DNA from: Lachnospiraceae bacterium UBA2860
GTDB taxonomy: Bacteria > Bacillota > Clostridia > Lachnospirales > Lachnospiraceae
Direction: 5' to 3'
NCBI GenBank assembly: GCA_002350625.1
Contig: DEFE01000004.1
Span: 588 to 64,587, forward strand
DNA: 64,000 bases
Shown: positions 8,062 to 16,464 of the stretch, piece after piece
How the letters are laid out: every line of letters starts with the position of its first letter
How positions within the stretch are numbered: the first letter of the stretch is position 1
Made by a program: the position numbers and the translations under genes
Notes under the pieces: model-generated
Seen by the model: the letters and a program-made list of their open reading frames with translations, nothing else
Told to the model about the DNA's origin: nothing
The model's database searches: none

Positions 8062-9170
8062 AAGCCGAAATACGCATTCCGGATCTGACCTCCAATCTGA
8101 AGGTCATCCGGGCGCAGGTCAAAAAAACCTGCGCGCTGTGCGCCGTGCTGAAGGCAGACGCCTACGGCCACGGTCTTCCCGGCATGCTCTCACTCCTTGC
8201 CGAAAAGGGGCTCGCGGACATGGCGGCCATCGGTAAGGTAAGTGAAATCTTGCAGCTGAAGGGGCAGCTTCCGGACAGCGGCATGGACATCCTGCTCCTC
8301 GGCTACAGCGAGGCAGAGGAGATCCGGGAGCTTTATAAGAACGGCTTCCTGAAGGACAACCGCTTCATCTTCTCGGTCTACAGCTTCCGGCAGCTCCGGG
8401 CGCTGGACCTCCTGGGGAAGCAGCTCAAAAGAAGGATCCGCGTCCACCTCCGTCTGGACGGCTGGAACTCCGGGATGGGGCTCGGCTATGAAGACTTTCT
8501 GCAGAACGAGAGCAGGATCTTCGCCGCTGAAGGCGTGGAGGTCACCGGTCTCTATGCGCACCTGTATTCTTCTTACGGCGAGGACCCGGCGCCGATCTTA
8601 AATGAGCTCAGGCGCTTTGACCGGACGGTGCGCCGCATCCGGCCGGAGCTGAGAAAAACCCTCACCGTCCACATCCTAAACTCCCCGCTCATCTTCCGTT
8701 TTCCGGAATTTGCCTACGATATGGTGCGGACCGGCACGGCCATGTACGGCCTCCCGACCTTTGACGGCGGAAAGCTCCGGCCGATTCTTAAAATCAGCGC
8801 GCGCGTGTTTGAAGTGCGGACGGTCGGCGCGGATGCGCCGCTCTCCTACAGGCCGGAGAAGCTCGAGGGCACGACCCGGAAGATCGCCCGGATCATGCTC
8901 GGCTACTGGGACTGCCCGCTTCTCCTCACGATGCCGGACGTGCGCATCGTGATCCGGGGCCGGCTGTTCCGCCCCGCCGACGCGATCTGCATGGACAACA
9001 TCTGTGTGGACATCACCGGGGCCGAGGACATATCGCCCGGCGACGAGGCAGTGTTTCTCGGCGAGCCCGGCGTCACCGCCGCCGAGATCATGGAAAGAAA
9101 CAACCTTCATTTCACCCGCAGCGAGTATATGTGCATGACGGCAGGAAGATTGGAGAAGGTGTATCTATGA
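8037..9170 (+). CDS. Alanine-racemase-family PLP protein
   Basis: 377 residues. The N-terminal PLP barrel is clear: AVLKADAYGHG with the Schiff-base lysine at residue 39, substrate-side HLRLDGWNSGMG, and phosphate-binding RTGTAMYG. The C-terminal domain has MLGYWDC and AICMDNICVD, which correspond to the VGYADG and CMDQ blocks of alanine racemases. Differences from the usual enzyme are RTGT for RPGI, GYWDC for GYADG and CMDN for CMDQ, and the usual GYGRTY block with the second catalytic tyrosine is replaced by a divergent LSYRPEK. It may therefore racemise a different amino acid or be catalytically altered. It is embedded in the sensor operon with a 25-base overlap upstream and a 4-base overlap downstream, so it is unlikely to be the housekeeping alr. 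Confidence 0.8.
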   Translation: MQTAYQPVKAEIRIPDLTSNLKVIRAQVKKTCALCAVLKADAYGHGLPGMLSLLAEKGLADMAAIGKVSEILQLKGQLPDSGMDILLLGYSEAEEIRELYKNGFLKDNRFIFSVYSFRQLRALDLLGKQLKRRIRVHLRLDGWNSGMGLGYEDFLQNESRIFAAEGVEVTGLYAHLYSSYGEDPAPILNELRRFDRTVRRIRPELRKTLTVHILNSPLIFRFPEFAYDMVRTGTAMYGLPTFDGGKLRPILKISARVFEVRTVGADAPLSYRPEKLEGTTRKIARIMLGYWDCPLLLTMPDVRIVIRGRLFRPADAICMDNICVDITGAEDISPGDEAVFLGEPGVTAAEIMERNNLHFTRSEYMCMTAGRLEKVYL

Positions 9171-10498
9171 AAACGTGCGGATTAAAACGGACAGCATTTC
9201 GAAAATGTCTCGCGCTGCTCCTTCAGGCAGCACTCCTCTTAAGTGTCCTCTCCTGCACCGATGCTTCTCCCTTGATGCATGCGGCATATGCGGACGCATC
9301 TTCTGCAGACACATCGGCCGCCGGCGCTTCCTCCGCAGGCATGTCCTCCGCAGGCACATCGGCCGCCGGCGCCTCCTCCGAAGACGCCGCTGCCGTCGCC
9401 GCGCAGTTGAGCACGGCCCCCGCCGCAAAGCCGGACGGGGACAAGTACCATCTGGCTTACATTGACTATGACGAATATCTGCCCGCGAGCCGCTTCTTCT
9501 ATTACATCCTGAAAGGGCTGGAAGAGCTCGGCTGGATCGAAGAAGGCTCGCTGCCCTTCACCGTCAACGAGATCGACGAAGAGGAGATGTCGACAAAGCA
9601 GATGTACGAGAAGCTCGCCGCGGCGGATCTGGGGCCTTATATCGACTTCATCGAGGGCGGTTTTTTCTATCTCGGCTACGACGATTCCGAAGAGGCGGCG
9701 AAGACGCTCACGGAAAAAGCCGGCAAAGAGATCGATATGGTCATCACCTTCGGAACGAGCGCGGGCGTCTTCGTCCGGGGACTTGGCCTCCCCGTCCCGA
9801 TGGTGGATTTCTCCTCCACGGACCCCGTGGCGTCCGGCATCATCGACTCCGCGACCGAAGGCAGCGGCAGTCCCAACGTCTGGGCCCAGGTGGAGCCCTC
9901 GCTCCCCTTAAGGCAGCTGAAGTACTACCACTCGGTCAAGCCATTTTCGAAGCTCGGGATCATCGTCTACGGAGACGAGACGATCTCCGGCGTCCCGGAT
10001 ATCGAAGCCTCCGCCGAAGAAATCGGCTTTGAGCTCATCAAGTACAACCTTAAGGAGCAGCAAAGAGAGACCCCCGAAGAGCTGGAGGCCTACTACGCGC
10101 TTGTAGAGGATAAGATCCGGGAGATCATCGAAGAGGACATCGACGCTTTCTTCCTCACCGTGGACCTCATCAATGACGTGAACCGCCTCCCGTATCTCCT
10201 CGATCCCTTTTACCGCGAGGATATCCCCGTGTACCTCATGGACGACGTGGAAGCCGTAAGACACGGCGCCACGCTCCTCATTTCGGCCAATGACCTGGAG
10301 AACGTCGGGCGCTTCGTGGCCGATGCGGCCGCGAAGATCTTAAATGGCGCCGAGGCGGGCTCTCTCCCCTGCATTTATACCAGCGCGCCGAGCATCTACC
10401 TCAATTACGAAGTGGCCCGCCGCATCCACTATCCGCTGCAGTTCAAGTTCCTCGCTGCCTGCGACAGGATCTTCACGGAGGAGGACAGCTATGCCTGA
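9167..10498 (+). CDS. ABC-type substrate-binding lipoprotein (ABC_sub_bind family)
   Basis: 443 residues from ATG 9167, which overlaps the previous stop (ATGA) and follows GGAGAAGG; an upstream in-frame ATG at 9131 is inside the racemase gene and less likely. A signal peptide (KCLALLLQAALLLSVLSC) ends in a lipobox-like VLSC. An Ala/Ser/Gly-rich linker of about 40 residues follows, then a two-lobe binding fold: YHLAYIDYDEYLPASRFFYYILKGLEELGW, IDMVITFGTSAG, LGIIVYGDET, IDAFFLTVD, GATLLISAND. This is the TrpX/PF04392-like class, whose members bind amino acids or related ligands. No ABC permease or ATPase accompanies it; instead it sits between a racemase-fold enzyme and a sensor-transporter fusion. 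Confidence 0.82.
   Translation: MKTCGLKRTAFRKCLALLLQAALLLSVLSCTDASPLMHAAYADASSADTSAAGASSAGMSSAGTSAAGASSEDAAAVAAQLSTAPAAKPDGDKYHLAYIDYDEYLPASRFFYYILKGLEELGWIEEGSLPFTVNEIDEEEMSTKQMYEKLAAADLGPYIDFIEGGFFYLGYDDSEEAAKTLTEKAGKEIDMVITFGTSAGVFVRGLGLPVPMVDFSSTDPVASGIIDSATEGSGSPNVWAQVEPSLPLRQLKYYHSVKPFSKLGIIVYGDETISGVPDIEASAEEIGFELIKYNLKEQQRETPEELEAYYALVEDKIREIIEEDIDAFFLTVDLINDVNRLPYLLDPFYREDIPVYLMDDVEAVRHGATLLISANDLENVGRFVADAAAKILNGAEAGSLPCIYTSAPSIYLNYEVARRIHYPLQFKFLAACDRIFTEEDSYA
9310..9380 (+). repeat. In-frame 26-bp direct repeat encoding the Ala/Ser linker
   Basis: The copies at 9310-9335 and 9355-9380 differ at one base and lie 45 bases apart, so the unit adds 15 codons (TSAAGASSAGMSSAG). It expands the linker between lipid anchor and binding domain and is a likely site of length variation. 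Confidence 0.75.
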
Positions 10499-12875
10499 GC
10501 AGAAAAAAGAAATACGCATTTATACGCTGGTCCTGATCCTGATGGCTGCCTTTGCCACATGCTTCGTGTCTACCATGGGTTATATCAATTACCGCACCGT
10601 CGCCATCACGCTGGAGGAGCAGGTCATCGGCCGCGTGGAAGAAGAGATGGTGTCCGGCCTCGAAAATGCCATCAGCTTCGGCAAGAGCTTCGAAAACTAC
10701 TACGGCATGAACGAGGTTTTCGCGTCCTTCTGCGAGCAATACGCCGGGCCGCAGCCTTTCATCATTGACAATGACGGGGCCCTCATGTACAGCTATGCGC
10801 CCGCGGAGGAAGCGGAGGAGGCGCCCCGCTATGAGATCGGCGAATTTCTCTCCTCGGAGGAAATGGCGAAAGCCCTTCCCTCTCTGGAAGAAAACGGGCG
10901 GGAAGTCGTTTCGGCGGGAAGATACCGCGCCATATTCGCGCCGATCCATCAGGACGACCGCCGGATCGGCTATTTCGGGGCGCTGTATACGGACGCCATT
11001 TTCAAAGCGGGTTTTTCCGACCTCATAAGGGATCTGCTCCTGTCGACGGGCATCTTCTTCATCGTTGAATTCATCGCCATTTTCATCTTTGTCAGGATCA
11101 TCCGGAGCAGCAGCTACAGAAGCGCCCACCGGAGGAAAGCCGACCGGATGATGGAACGGCTTCTGTCCATCGCCATCCTGGCCGTCGGCATCCTGCTCCT
11201 GTCGGCATCCTCGATCTACCTCTACCAGAAGGATTACAGGGCACGCGTCGGGTCTTCGATCCGGACCTCCATGCACAATCTGGAAATGCAGGTCGAGCAT
11301 GTGAAGGAACAGGGCGTAGACCTGCGCGAGGTGGAGGATCTTAAGGACTATATCGCGGAGCGCGTCAATTCTCTCGAGGCCCTGCACACGGTCCGCATCA
11401 CCGAGCGCATCTCCGAGGTGAAGCGGACGGAAGAAACCTCGGACCTGATCACCCTCGCCTTTGACTCCGAAGGCAGCAATGGCAGCACCATGTACCTTGA
11501 GGCGGAGGTGTCGAATGACGCCATGGCAAAAGAGATGCGGAGCATCATCCTTGTGCTCACCTCCACGACGATCATCCTGCTGATCTTTGTGTTCGAGCTC
11601 AACAATCTGGTGGATCTCCTGACCGGAGGCATCGCGGGCCTCACCGGAAAAGAAAGCTTCTCCGAAAAAAGGGTCTCGCTTTCGCTCCGCTTCACGAGCT
11701 TCCTGTGCTCGACGGCGGAATACATGTGCGTCCCTTACGCCGCGATGATGATCCGCGAAAGCGGCGAATCGCTCTTCGGCCTCTCCGTCGGCATGACGGC
11801 CGCGCTGCCGCTCACGCTGGAGGGACTCACGCAGATGGTCAGCATGCTCGTGCTGCCGCGCTTCGTCAGGAAATTCAACGTCCGGGCCGTGCTGTTCTTC
11901 TCCGCGGTCATGATGGCGGCCTGCAACATAGCGGCATTTACGGCGGACGGCGCGCTCGCGATCGTCCTCTGCCGCGCCCTGGCCGGCGTCGCCTATGCGG
12001 GCTTCAAGCAGGTCTCCAACTACCTGATCACAAGAGGCTATGACACGGAAGAAGGCAGAAGCGAGAACATCTCCCAGGACAACGCGGGCCTTCTGGCGGG
12101 CGCCACCTGCGGCGCGGGCCTCGGCGCGATTCTCTCCTCGAGCGCGGGGTACTCCGCGACCTTCCTGGTCTCCGCGGTCGTGTTTATCGTCTATCTCCTC
12201 ATCACGTGGTTCCTGCTGCCCTGGAAGCCGCTCTCGCAGCGCGCGGCAGCGGGAGAAGGAGACAAGCCGATTGTGGTCGGCAGCATTGTCCGGATGCTGT
12301 TCTCTCCGGAGATGCTCTTCTTCATCCTGGTGATCGCCATCCCGCTCAACATCGGCGTCATGCTGTGCGTGACGCTCGTTCCGGCGATCTGCCAGACAAA
12401 AGGGCTCTCTCCGGTTCTGCTCAGCTACTGCTATATCGCAAATGGTCTCGCCGGCATCTACCTCGGCCCGGCGCTCGTAACCAAAGCGAAGGCCAAATTG
12501 GGATTGGCTCCCTCAATCGCTCTCGCTTTTGCCCTGACGTCCGTCAGCATCTTCATCCTGCATGTTCCGCCGGTCGTCGTCATGATCGTCATTACCAGCA
12601 TGATCCTCGGCTTCCTGGACGGCTTCGGCACCCCGATGGTCACGGACCGCTTCATGTCGCTTAAGATCGTCAGAAATGCCGTCGACGAATCGACGGCGCT
12701 CATCTTCTCCGTGGTCCTGTCCTACGTCCTTCTGACCTTCGCCCCGATGGTCGCCGAGCTGCTTCTCCTCCCGGGAAAAGGCGCGCTCTCGCCGATGATG
12801 ATCGGCGCGGTCATCTACGCGGCCGCGGCGGCATTGGTCTTCCTCATGCGGGGGAGCAAAGCAGCAAACGAATGA
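10491..12875 (+). CDS. Double extracytoplasmic sensor fused to an MFS transporter
   Basis: 794 residues; ATG 10491 lies 8 bases inside the previous gene and follows GGAGGAGG. Domain order: membrane helix (about 10-30), extracytoplasmic domain (about 35-175), helix (about 185-210), basic cytoplasmic link, helix (about 225-245), second extracytoplasmic domain (about 248-365), helix (about 370-390), then about 400 residues with roughly twelve membrane helices of MFS type. The MFS part has LCRALAGVAYAGFKQVSNYL and later LGFLDGFGTPMVTDRFM. A transporter with two appended ligand-sensing modules is rare. It closes the operon; a strong terminator follows. It may export or import the compound made or bound by the upstream products while also sensing it. 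The direction of transport is not evident. Confidence 0.8.
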   Translation: MPEQKKEIRIYTLVLILMAAFATCFVSTMGYINYRTVAITLEEQVIGRVEEEMVSGLENAISFGKSFENYYGMNEVFASFCEQYAGPQPFIIDNDGALMYSYAPAEEAEEAPRYEIGEFLSSEEMAKALPSLEENGREVVSAGRYRAIFAPIHQDDRRIGYFGALYTDAIFKAGFSDLIRDLLLSTGIFFIVEFIAIFIFVRIIRSSSYRSAHRRKADRMMERLLSIAILAVGILLLSASSIYLYQKDYRARVGSSIRTSMHNLEMQVEHVKEQGVDLREVEDLKDYIAERVNSLEALHTVRITERISEVKRTEETSDLITLAFDSEGSNGSTMYLEAEVSNDAMAKEMRSIILVLTSTTIILLIFVFELNNLVDLLTGGIAGLTGKESFSEKRVSLSLRFTSFLCSTAEYMCVPYAAMMIRESGESLFGLSVGMTAALPLTLEGLTQMVSMLVLPRFVRKFNVRAVLFFSAVMMAACNIAAFTADGALAIVLCRALAGVAYAGFKQVSNYLITRGYDTEEGRSENISQDNAGLLAGATCGAGLGAILSSSAGYSATFLVSAVVFIVYLLITWFLLPWKPLSQRAAAGEGDKPIVVGSIVRMLFSPEMLFFILVIAIPLNIGVMLCVTLVPAICQTKGLSPVLLSYCYIANGLAGIYLGPALVTKAKAKLGLAPSIALAFALTSVSIFILHVPPVVVMIVITSMILGFLDGFGTPMVTDRFMSLKIVRNAVDESTALIFSVVLSYVLLTFAPMVAELLLLPGKGALSPMMIGAVIYAAAAALVFLMRGSKAANE

Positions 12876-12881
12876 TAAAGC

Positions 12882-12915
12882 AAAGGGGCTGTCGCATTGA
12901 CAGCCCCTTTCTTTT
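12882..12915. terminator. Bidirectional terminator between converging genes
   Basis: AAAGGGGCTGTC (12882-12893) pairs perfectly with GACAGCCCCTTT (12899-12910) around a GCATT loop. A T-rich tail follows on the plus strand, and the A-rich left side serves the minus strand. It ends both the sensor operon and the NhaC gene. Confidence 0.9.
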
Positions 12916-12936
12916 ATCTTCCGGTGCACGCCCCGG

Positions 12937-14433
12937 TCACTTCTTTTCTTCCTTTCTGCGGCTGAGCACAACGATGACACTGATCAGAACCGCCGCACAG
13001 ACCGCGGCAGAAATCCAGGGCGTCATCGTAAAGCCCGTGATCAGGTAGCCGACGCCGCAGATCACGGCGACAAGCGTCGCGTAGGGAAGCTGCGTCTCAA
13101 CGTGCCTGATATGCTCGCACTGGGCCCCCGTAGACGACAGGATCGTCGTGTCCGAAATCGGGGAGCAGTGGTCACCGTATACGGAGCCTGCAAGCGTCGC
13201 GCCGAGTGTGGGGATCAGATAGGCCGCGGCCCCCTCTGTCTGGCAGATCATCGTGACGATGGGAATCAGCATGCCGAAGGTCCCCCAGGAGGAGCCCATA
13301 GAGAAGCTCATCACCGCCGCGATGATGAAGATCAGCACGGGCAGAAACCCGAGCGGAATATGGGATTTGCTGACAAACCCGGAGATGAACACGCCTGTCC
13401 CGAGCAGCTGGCGGCACACGCCGCCGAGACTCCACGAAAGAATCAGGATCAGCATCGGCGGAACGATGCTGCTGATGCCCCCGACGATGTTGTCGATAAA
13501 TTCCTTAGGCGTCATGAGCTTACGGGGGATGTACAGAAGCATCGCCGTCAAAAGGCCCGCAAAGGCCCCGAGCGTGAGCCCGGCCGTCGGATTGTAACCG
13601 ATCGCCTCCGAGAAAGACACGCCCTCGAAAAAGCCGCCGACATAAGCCATGCCGAGGATCGCGCAGATGACCAGCACGACGATCGGGAGCACGAGATCGA
13701 TGATCTTCCCCTTTCCCGCCGCCTCATGAGCGGCGCCGGCTTCTTCCGCCTGCGCGGCCGCCGCCTTGATCTCCGCTTTTTTCATCGGTCCGAAGTCCAT
13801 TCCGGAGAGGCTGATGAAGAAAACCATGAGAATAGTCAGGATGGCGTACAGATTATACGGGATCGTCGACAGGAAGATATGGAAGCCGTCCGTGTCGCTC
13901 ACCTCGCTCGCCACAGCGACAGCCCAGCTGGACACCGGCGCGATGATGCACACGGGGGCTGCGGTCGCGTCAATGATATAGGCGAGCTTTTCCCTGGAGA
14001 TGCGCAGTCTGTCCGTGATGGGCCGCATGACCGTGCCCACGGTGAGGCTGTTGAACCCGTCGTCGATGAAGATGAGGATGCCGAGAAAAGACGTCGCCAC
14101 CGCGGCGGCCTTTTTGCTTTTCAGCTTAGTCCCCGCCCAGCGCCCGTACGCCTCGCTGCCCCCGGATTTCGACACCAGCATGACGACCGCCCACAAAAGA
14201 GCAAGGAAGATGATCATGTACGCGTTATCGGCGATCTTCGTGTACATCATGTCAAATGTCATCGCCGCCGCCGAGATCAGATTGCCGCCGCTTAGTCCCG
14301 CGTAGATCAGCATGCCGGAGACAACGCCGATAAAGAGGGAGGAATAGACCTCCTTCGTGATGAAGGCCAGTGTGATGGCCAGAAGAGGCGGGATGATCGA
14401 CAGCCATCCTGCTTCAATCATTGTAAATTCCAT
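12937..14433 (-). CDS. NhaC-family Na+/H+ antiporter
   Basis: 498 residues, ATG after AAGGGGGAA. About twelve hydrophobic segments span the chain. Family blocks are visible: FIDDGFNSLTVG near 142-153, DATAAPVCIIAPVSSWAV near 172-190, FSMGSSWGTFGMLIP near 385-400, and GDHCSPISDTTILSSTGA near 430-447. The last is the hallmark of NhaC-type exchangers, which swap protons for sodium or, in some members, organic acids or amino acids. A cytoplasmic Ala/Glu-rich loop lies at about 232-260. It is a single-gene unit between a convergent terminator and the polysaccharide locus. Sodium/proton exchange is inferred from family; the true substrate is unproven. Confidence 0.88.
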   Translation of the reverse strand: MEFTMIEAGWLSIIPPLLAITLAFITKEVYSSLFIGVVSGMLIYAGLSGGNLISAAAMTFDMMYTKIADNAYMIIFLALLWAVVMLVSKSGGSEAYGRWAGTKLKSKKAAAVATSFLGILIFIDDGFNSLTVGTVMRPITDRLRISREKLAYIIDATAAPVCIIAPVSSWAVAVASEVSDTDGFHIFLSTIPYNLYAILTILMVFFISLSGMDFGPMKKAEIKAAAAQAEEAGAAHEAAGKGKIIDLVLPIVVLVICAILGMAYVGGFFEGVSFSEAIGYNPTAGLTLGAFAGLLTAMLLYIPRKLMTPKEFIDNIVGGISSIVPPMLILILSWSLGGVCRQLLGTGVFISGFVSKSHIPLGFLPVLIFIIAAVMSFSMGSSWGTFGMLIPIVTMICQTEGAAAYLIPTLGATLAGSVYGDHCSPISDTTILSSTGAQCEHIRHVETQLPYATLVAVICGVGYLITGFTMTPWISAAVCAAVLISVIVVLSRRKEEKK

Positions 14434-14512
14434 AGTTCCCCCTTTACGCTCACTTATTCCTTTCCAAAAGCTTATCCGGAATCATTTTGCTTCCGTACCC
14501 TTTGGTTCCGTG

Positions 14513-14558
14513 CCCTATGTGTCTGTGCTTTTGCGCCCTATGTGTCTGCGCTTTTGTG
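14513..14558. repeat. Two tandem 23-bp units upstream of the antiporter gene
   Basis: Units 14513-14535 and 14536-14558 begin CCCTATGTGTCTG and differ at two positions. They lie about 80 bases upstream of the antiporter start on the minus strand, in a 143-bp gap where I see no clear promoter. They could be operator repeats or a simple duplication. Confidence 0.7.
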
Positions 14559-14576
14559 CCCCGGATGCCTGAGCGC

Positions 14577-15311
14577 CTATGCGCCCGCTTTCCTGCAGTT
14601 CTTCATGCGGCGGTGGATGACCCGAAAATCATGCAGCGCCTGCCAGCCGATCTTCGTGATCTTCTTGAGATTAATGGAGTTCGTCCCGCCCTGCCGGGGC
14701 CTGAAGGAAATCGGTTCAAATCGCAGCGCGTCTCCAAAGTAAGCAAAGCAGGTCGTGAGAATCACATTGGGAAGGTTATATGTCTTCGGCATGAGCGGAA
14801 GATAGCGCTCCACCGCTTCCGTCCGCATCAGCCGGAAAGGCGCGTTGGCATCCGGCACCCGCACGCCGAAGATCATGCGGAGCAGGAAAACCAGGACCTT
14901 CTCGACAAAAACCCTCGAGGCGCCGTCCTGCCGGTCGGGACGATACCCGATCACCGCGTCATATCGCCCGCGGATCTTCCAGAATCCCTCAAACTCGGCC
15001 GGATTTGTCTGCCCGTCCGCATCTGTCTGGAAGATATAGTCCGCCTTCCGTTTAATCGCATAGCGATACCCGTACAGCACGGCCGGCCCGTGGCCGCCGT
15101 TCGGCTTGTCCAGGATAGTGAGCAGCGGATGATCCGCCGCACACGCCCGGAGAATCTCAAGCGTACCGTCGCGGCTGCCGTCATTTACGACGACGAGACG
15201 GGACTTTCCTCCAGCATCATGCTTTTCTATGACCGGATACCAGTCGTGAATCAGAGCTTCTATGTTCTCCTCTTCGTTATAGGCCGGTATGACAATATAT
15301 AAGACGTCCAT
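14577..15311 (-). CDS. Family 2 glycosyltransferase (polyprenyl-phosphate sugar synthase-like)
   Basis: 244 residues, GT-A fold: IVIPAYNEEENIEAL (about 6-20), VVNDGSRDGT, NGGHGPAVLYGY, and the metal-binding DADGQTNP near residue 97. There is no C-terminal membrane helix, so it is a soluble or peripheral enzyme. The overall layout is like DPM1/dolichol-phosphate-mannose-type enzymes, which load a sugar onto a lipid carrier. The ATG directly abuts the TAG of the epimerase gene upstream, so the two are co-translated. It marks the right-hand end of the polysaccharide locus. Donor and acceptor are unknown. Confidence 0.85.
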   Translation of the reverse strand: MDVLYIVIPAYNEEENIEALIHDWYPVIEKHDAGGKSRLVVVNDGSRDGTLEILRACAADHPLLTILDKPNGGHGPAVLYGYRYAIKRKADYIFQTDADGQTNPAEFEGFWKIRGRYDAVIGYRPDRQDGASRVFVEKVLVFLLRMIFGVRVPDANAPFRLMRTEAVERYLPLMPKTYNLPNVILTTCFAYFGDALRFEPISFRPRQGGTNSINLKKITKIGWQALHDFRVIHRRMKNCRKAGA

Positions 15312-16367
15312 CTACATCAGTTCCTTCAGTACCGCGATCGTGTGCGCAAACCCTCTCTCCGGCGTAAAAAGCGCCTTCCACCCGAGCGCCGACAAATGCG
15401 TCCCGTCGAGAGAGGAATTGCTCATCGGATTAAATGCCTTCTTCTCGAGCTCCGTCGGCTCCTCCCGGATGAGGCGCACGCCGCCCGCTTTCGCCAGAAG
15501 CTCTCCCATGTCCCGGATGCTGATCACGCAGGCGGGATCCGAGATATTGTAAGGATGCATGGTCTCGCCTGTAAGGAGCGCCGTCAGGATGGCGGACGCC
15601 GTGTCGAGGCAGTGGCAATAGCTGCGCAGCTGCGAGCCGTCGCTCTTCATGACGAGATCCTCCCCGCGCGCGACCGCGTAAGGCCACGCCGAAGAGACGC
15701 GGTTATCGGCCTTAGACGCCGTCGGTCCGTAGATGTGCCCGGGCCGGATGATCACGGCATCGACGCCGTACTCATCATAGAAGCTGGCGCACAGCGTCTC
15801 CGCCGCCCGCTTTCCGACCGCATAGGAGCTGCGCGGAGACAACAGGTCGACGTAGCCGTATTCATTCTCTTTATAGGGATGATTCCCCTCTTTTTTGCCG
15901 TAGACCTCGCTGCTCGAGATATAGAGCACCCGCTGCGTCCCCGCGGACCGCGCGTAACTGAGCAGCGCGTACATGCCCGTGAAATTGCTCAGCATCGTCT
16001 CCACGGGCTCGCGGATGACCCGCGCCGGGTAGGCGTTGCTCGCGCCGTGGATGAGAAAATCCGCCTTCAGGTCCGGGGCGAAGACCGTGTCGTTCGCGTC
16101 GTACGCTAAATAGCGGAAATACGGCTGATCCGCGTACCGCGAAAACCGCGCCCGCATCTTTTCCTCCGATCTTCCGGCCGCGATCACGGTGACCGGCTCC
16201 GGGAGCGTCTCACTCATGCGCAGCAGGATGTCGCAGACAGCCGAGCAGATGAGCCCGGAGGCGCCTGTGACCAGTACGCTCTTTCCGCTGAGACTGCGGA
16301 AGTCCGGGTACGCCGCAAGGATCTCGTCTATGTCGTTCAGCCAGTTTTGGCTCTCTGTCATTCTCAT
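15312..16367 (-). CDS. NAD-dependent epimerase/dehydratase (extended SDR)
   Basis: 351 residues; ATG preceded by GAGG at 7 bases. The Rossmann start is VLVTGASGLICSAVCDIL (about 31-48). The usual third glycine of the TGxxGxxG loop is Cys here, which may alter cofactor binding. The active-site set is present: ISSSEVYG and YAVGKRAAE (YxxxK, near residues 183-187), then RPGHIYGP. This is the pattern of nucleotide-sugar 4-epimerases and 4,6-dehydratases. It is cytosolic. Together with the adjacent GT2 gene, with which it forms a TAGATG junction, it probably supplies and transfers one sugar of the surface polymer. The precise sugar is unknown. Confidence 0.82.
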   Translation of the reverse strand: MRMTESQNWLNDIDEILAAYPDFRSLSGKSVLVTGASGLICSAVCDILLRMSETLPEPVTVIAAGRSEEKMRARFSRYADQPYFRYLAYDANDTVFAPDLKADFLIHGASNAYPARVIREPVETMLSNFTGMYALLSYARSAGTQRVLYISSSEVYGKKEGNHPYKENEYGYVDLLSPRSSYAVGKRAAETLCASFYDEYGVDAVIIRPGHIYGPTASKADNRVSSAWPYAVARGEDLVMKSDGSQLRSYCHCLDTASAILTALLTGETMHPYNISDPACVISIRDMGELLAKAGGVRLIREEPTELEKKAFNPMSNSSLDGTHLSALGWKALFTPERGFAHTIAVLKELM

Positions 16368-16464
16368 ATATATACCTCGCTAAACATTCTGTCACGTTTC
16401 TGTATATCTGTCACATCCCCGTTTGCCGCCCCTGCCGGATGGACAAAGCGGCACACAGCCGGCT

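Noticed and set aside
13102..14295. Plus-strand open frame of about 400 codons opposite the NhaC gene
   Set aside because: Composition is dominated by Arg, His and Asp, with no ribosome binding site; the antiporter helices are clear on the other strand.
14513..14558. Possible CRISPR array
   Set aside because: Only two directly adjacent units with no spacers and no cas genes.
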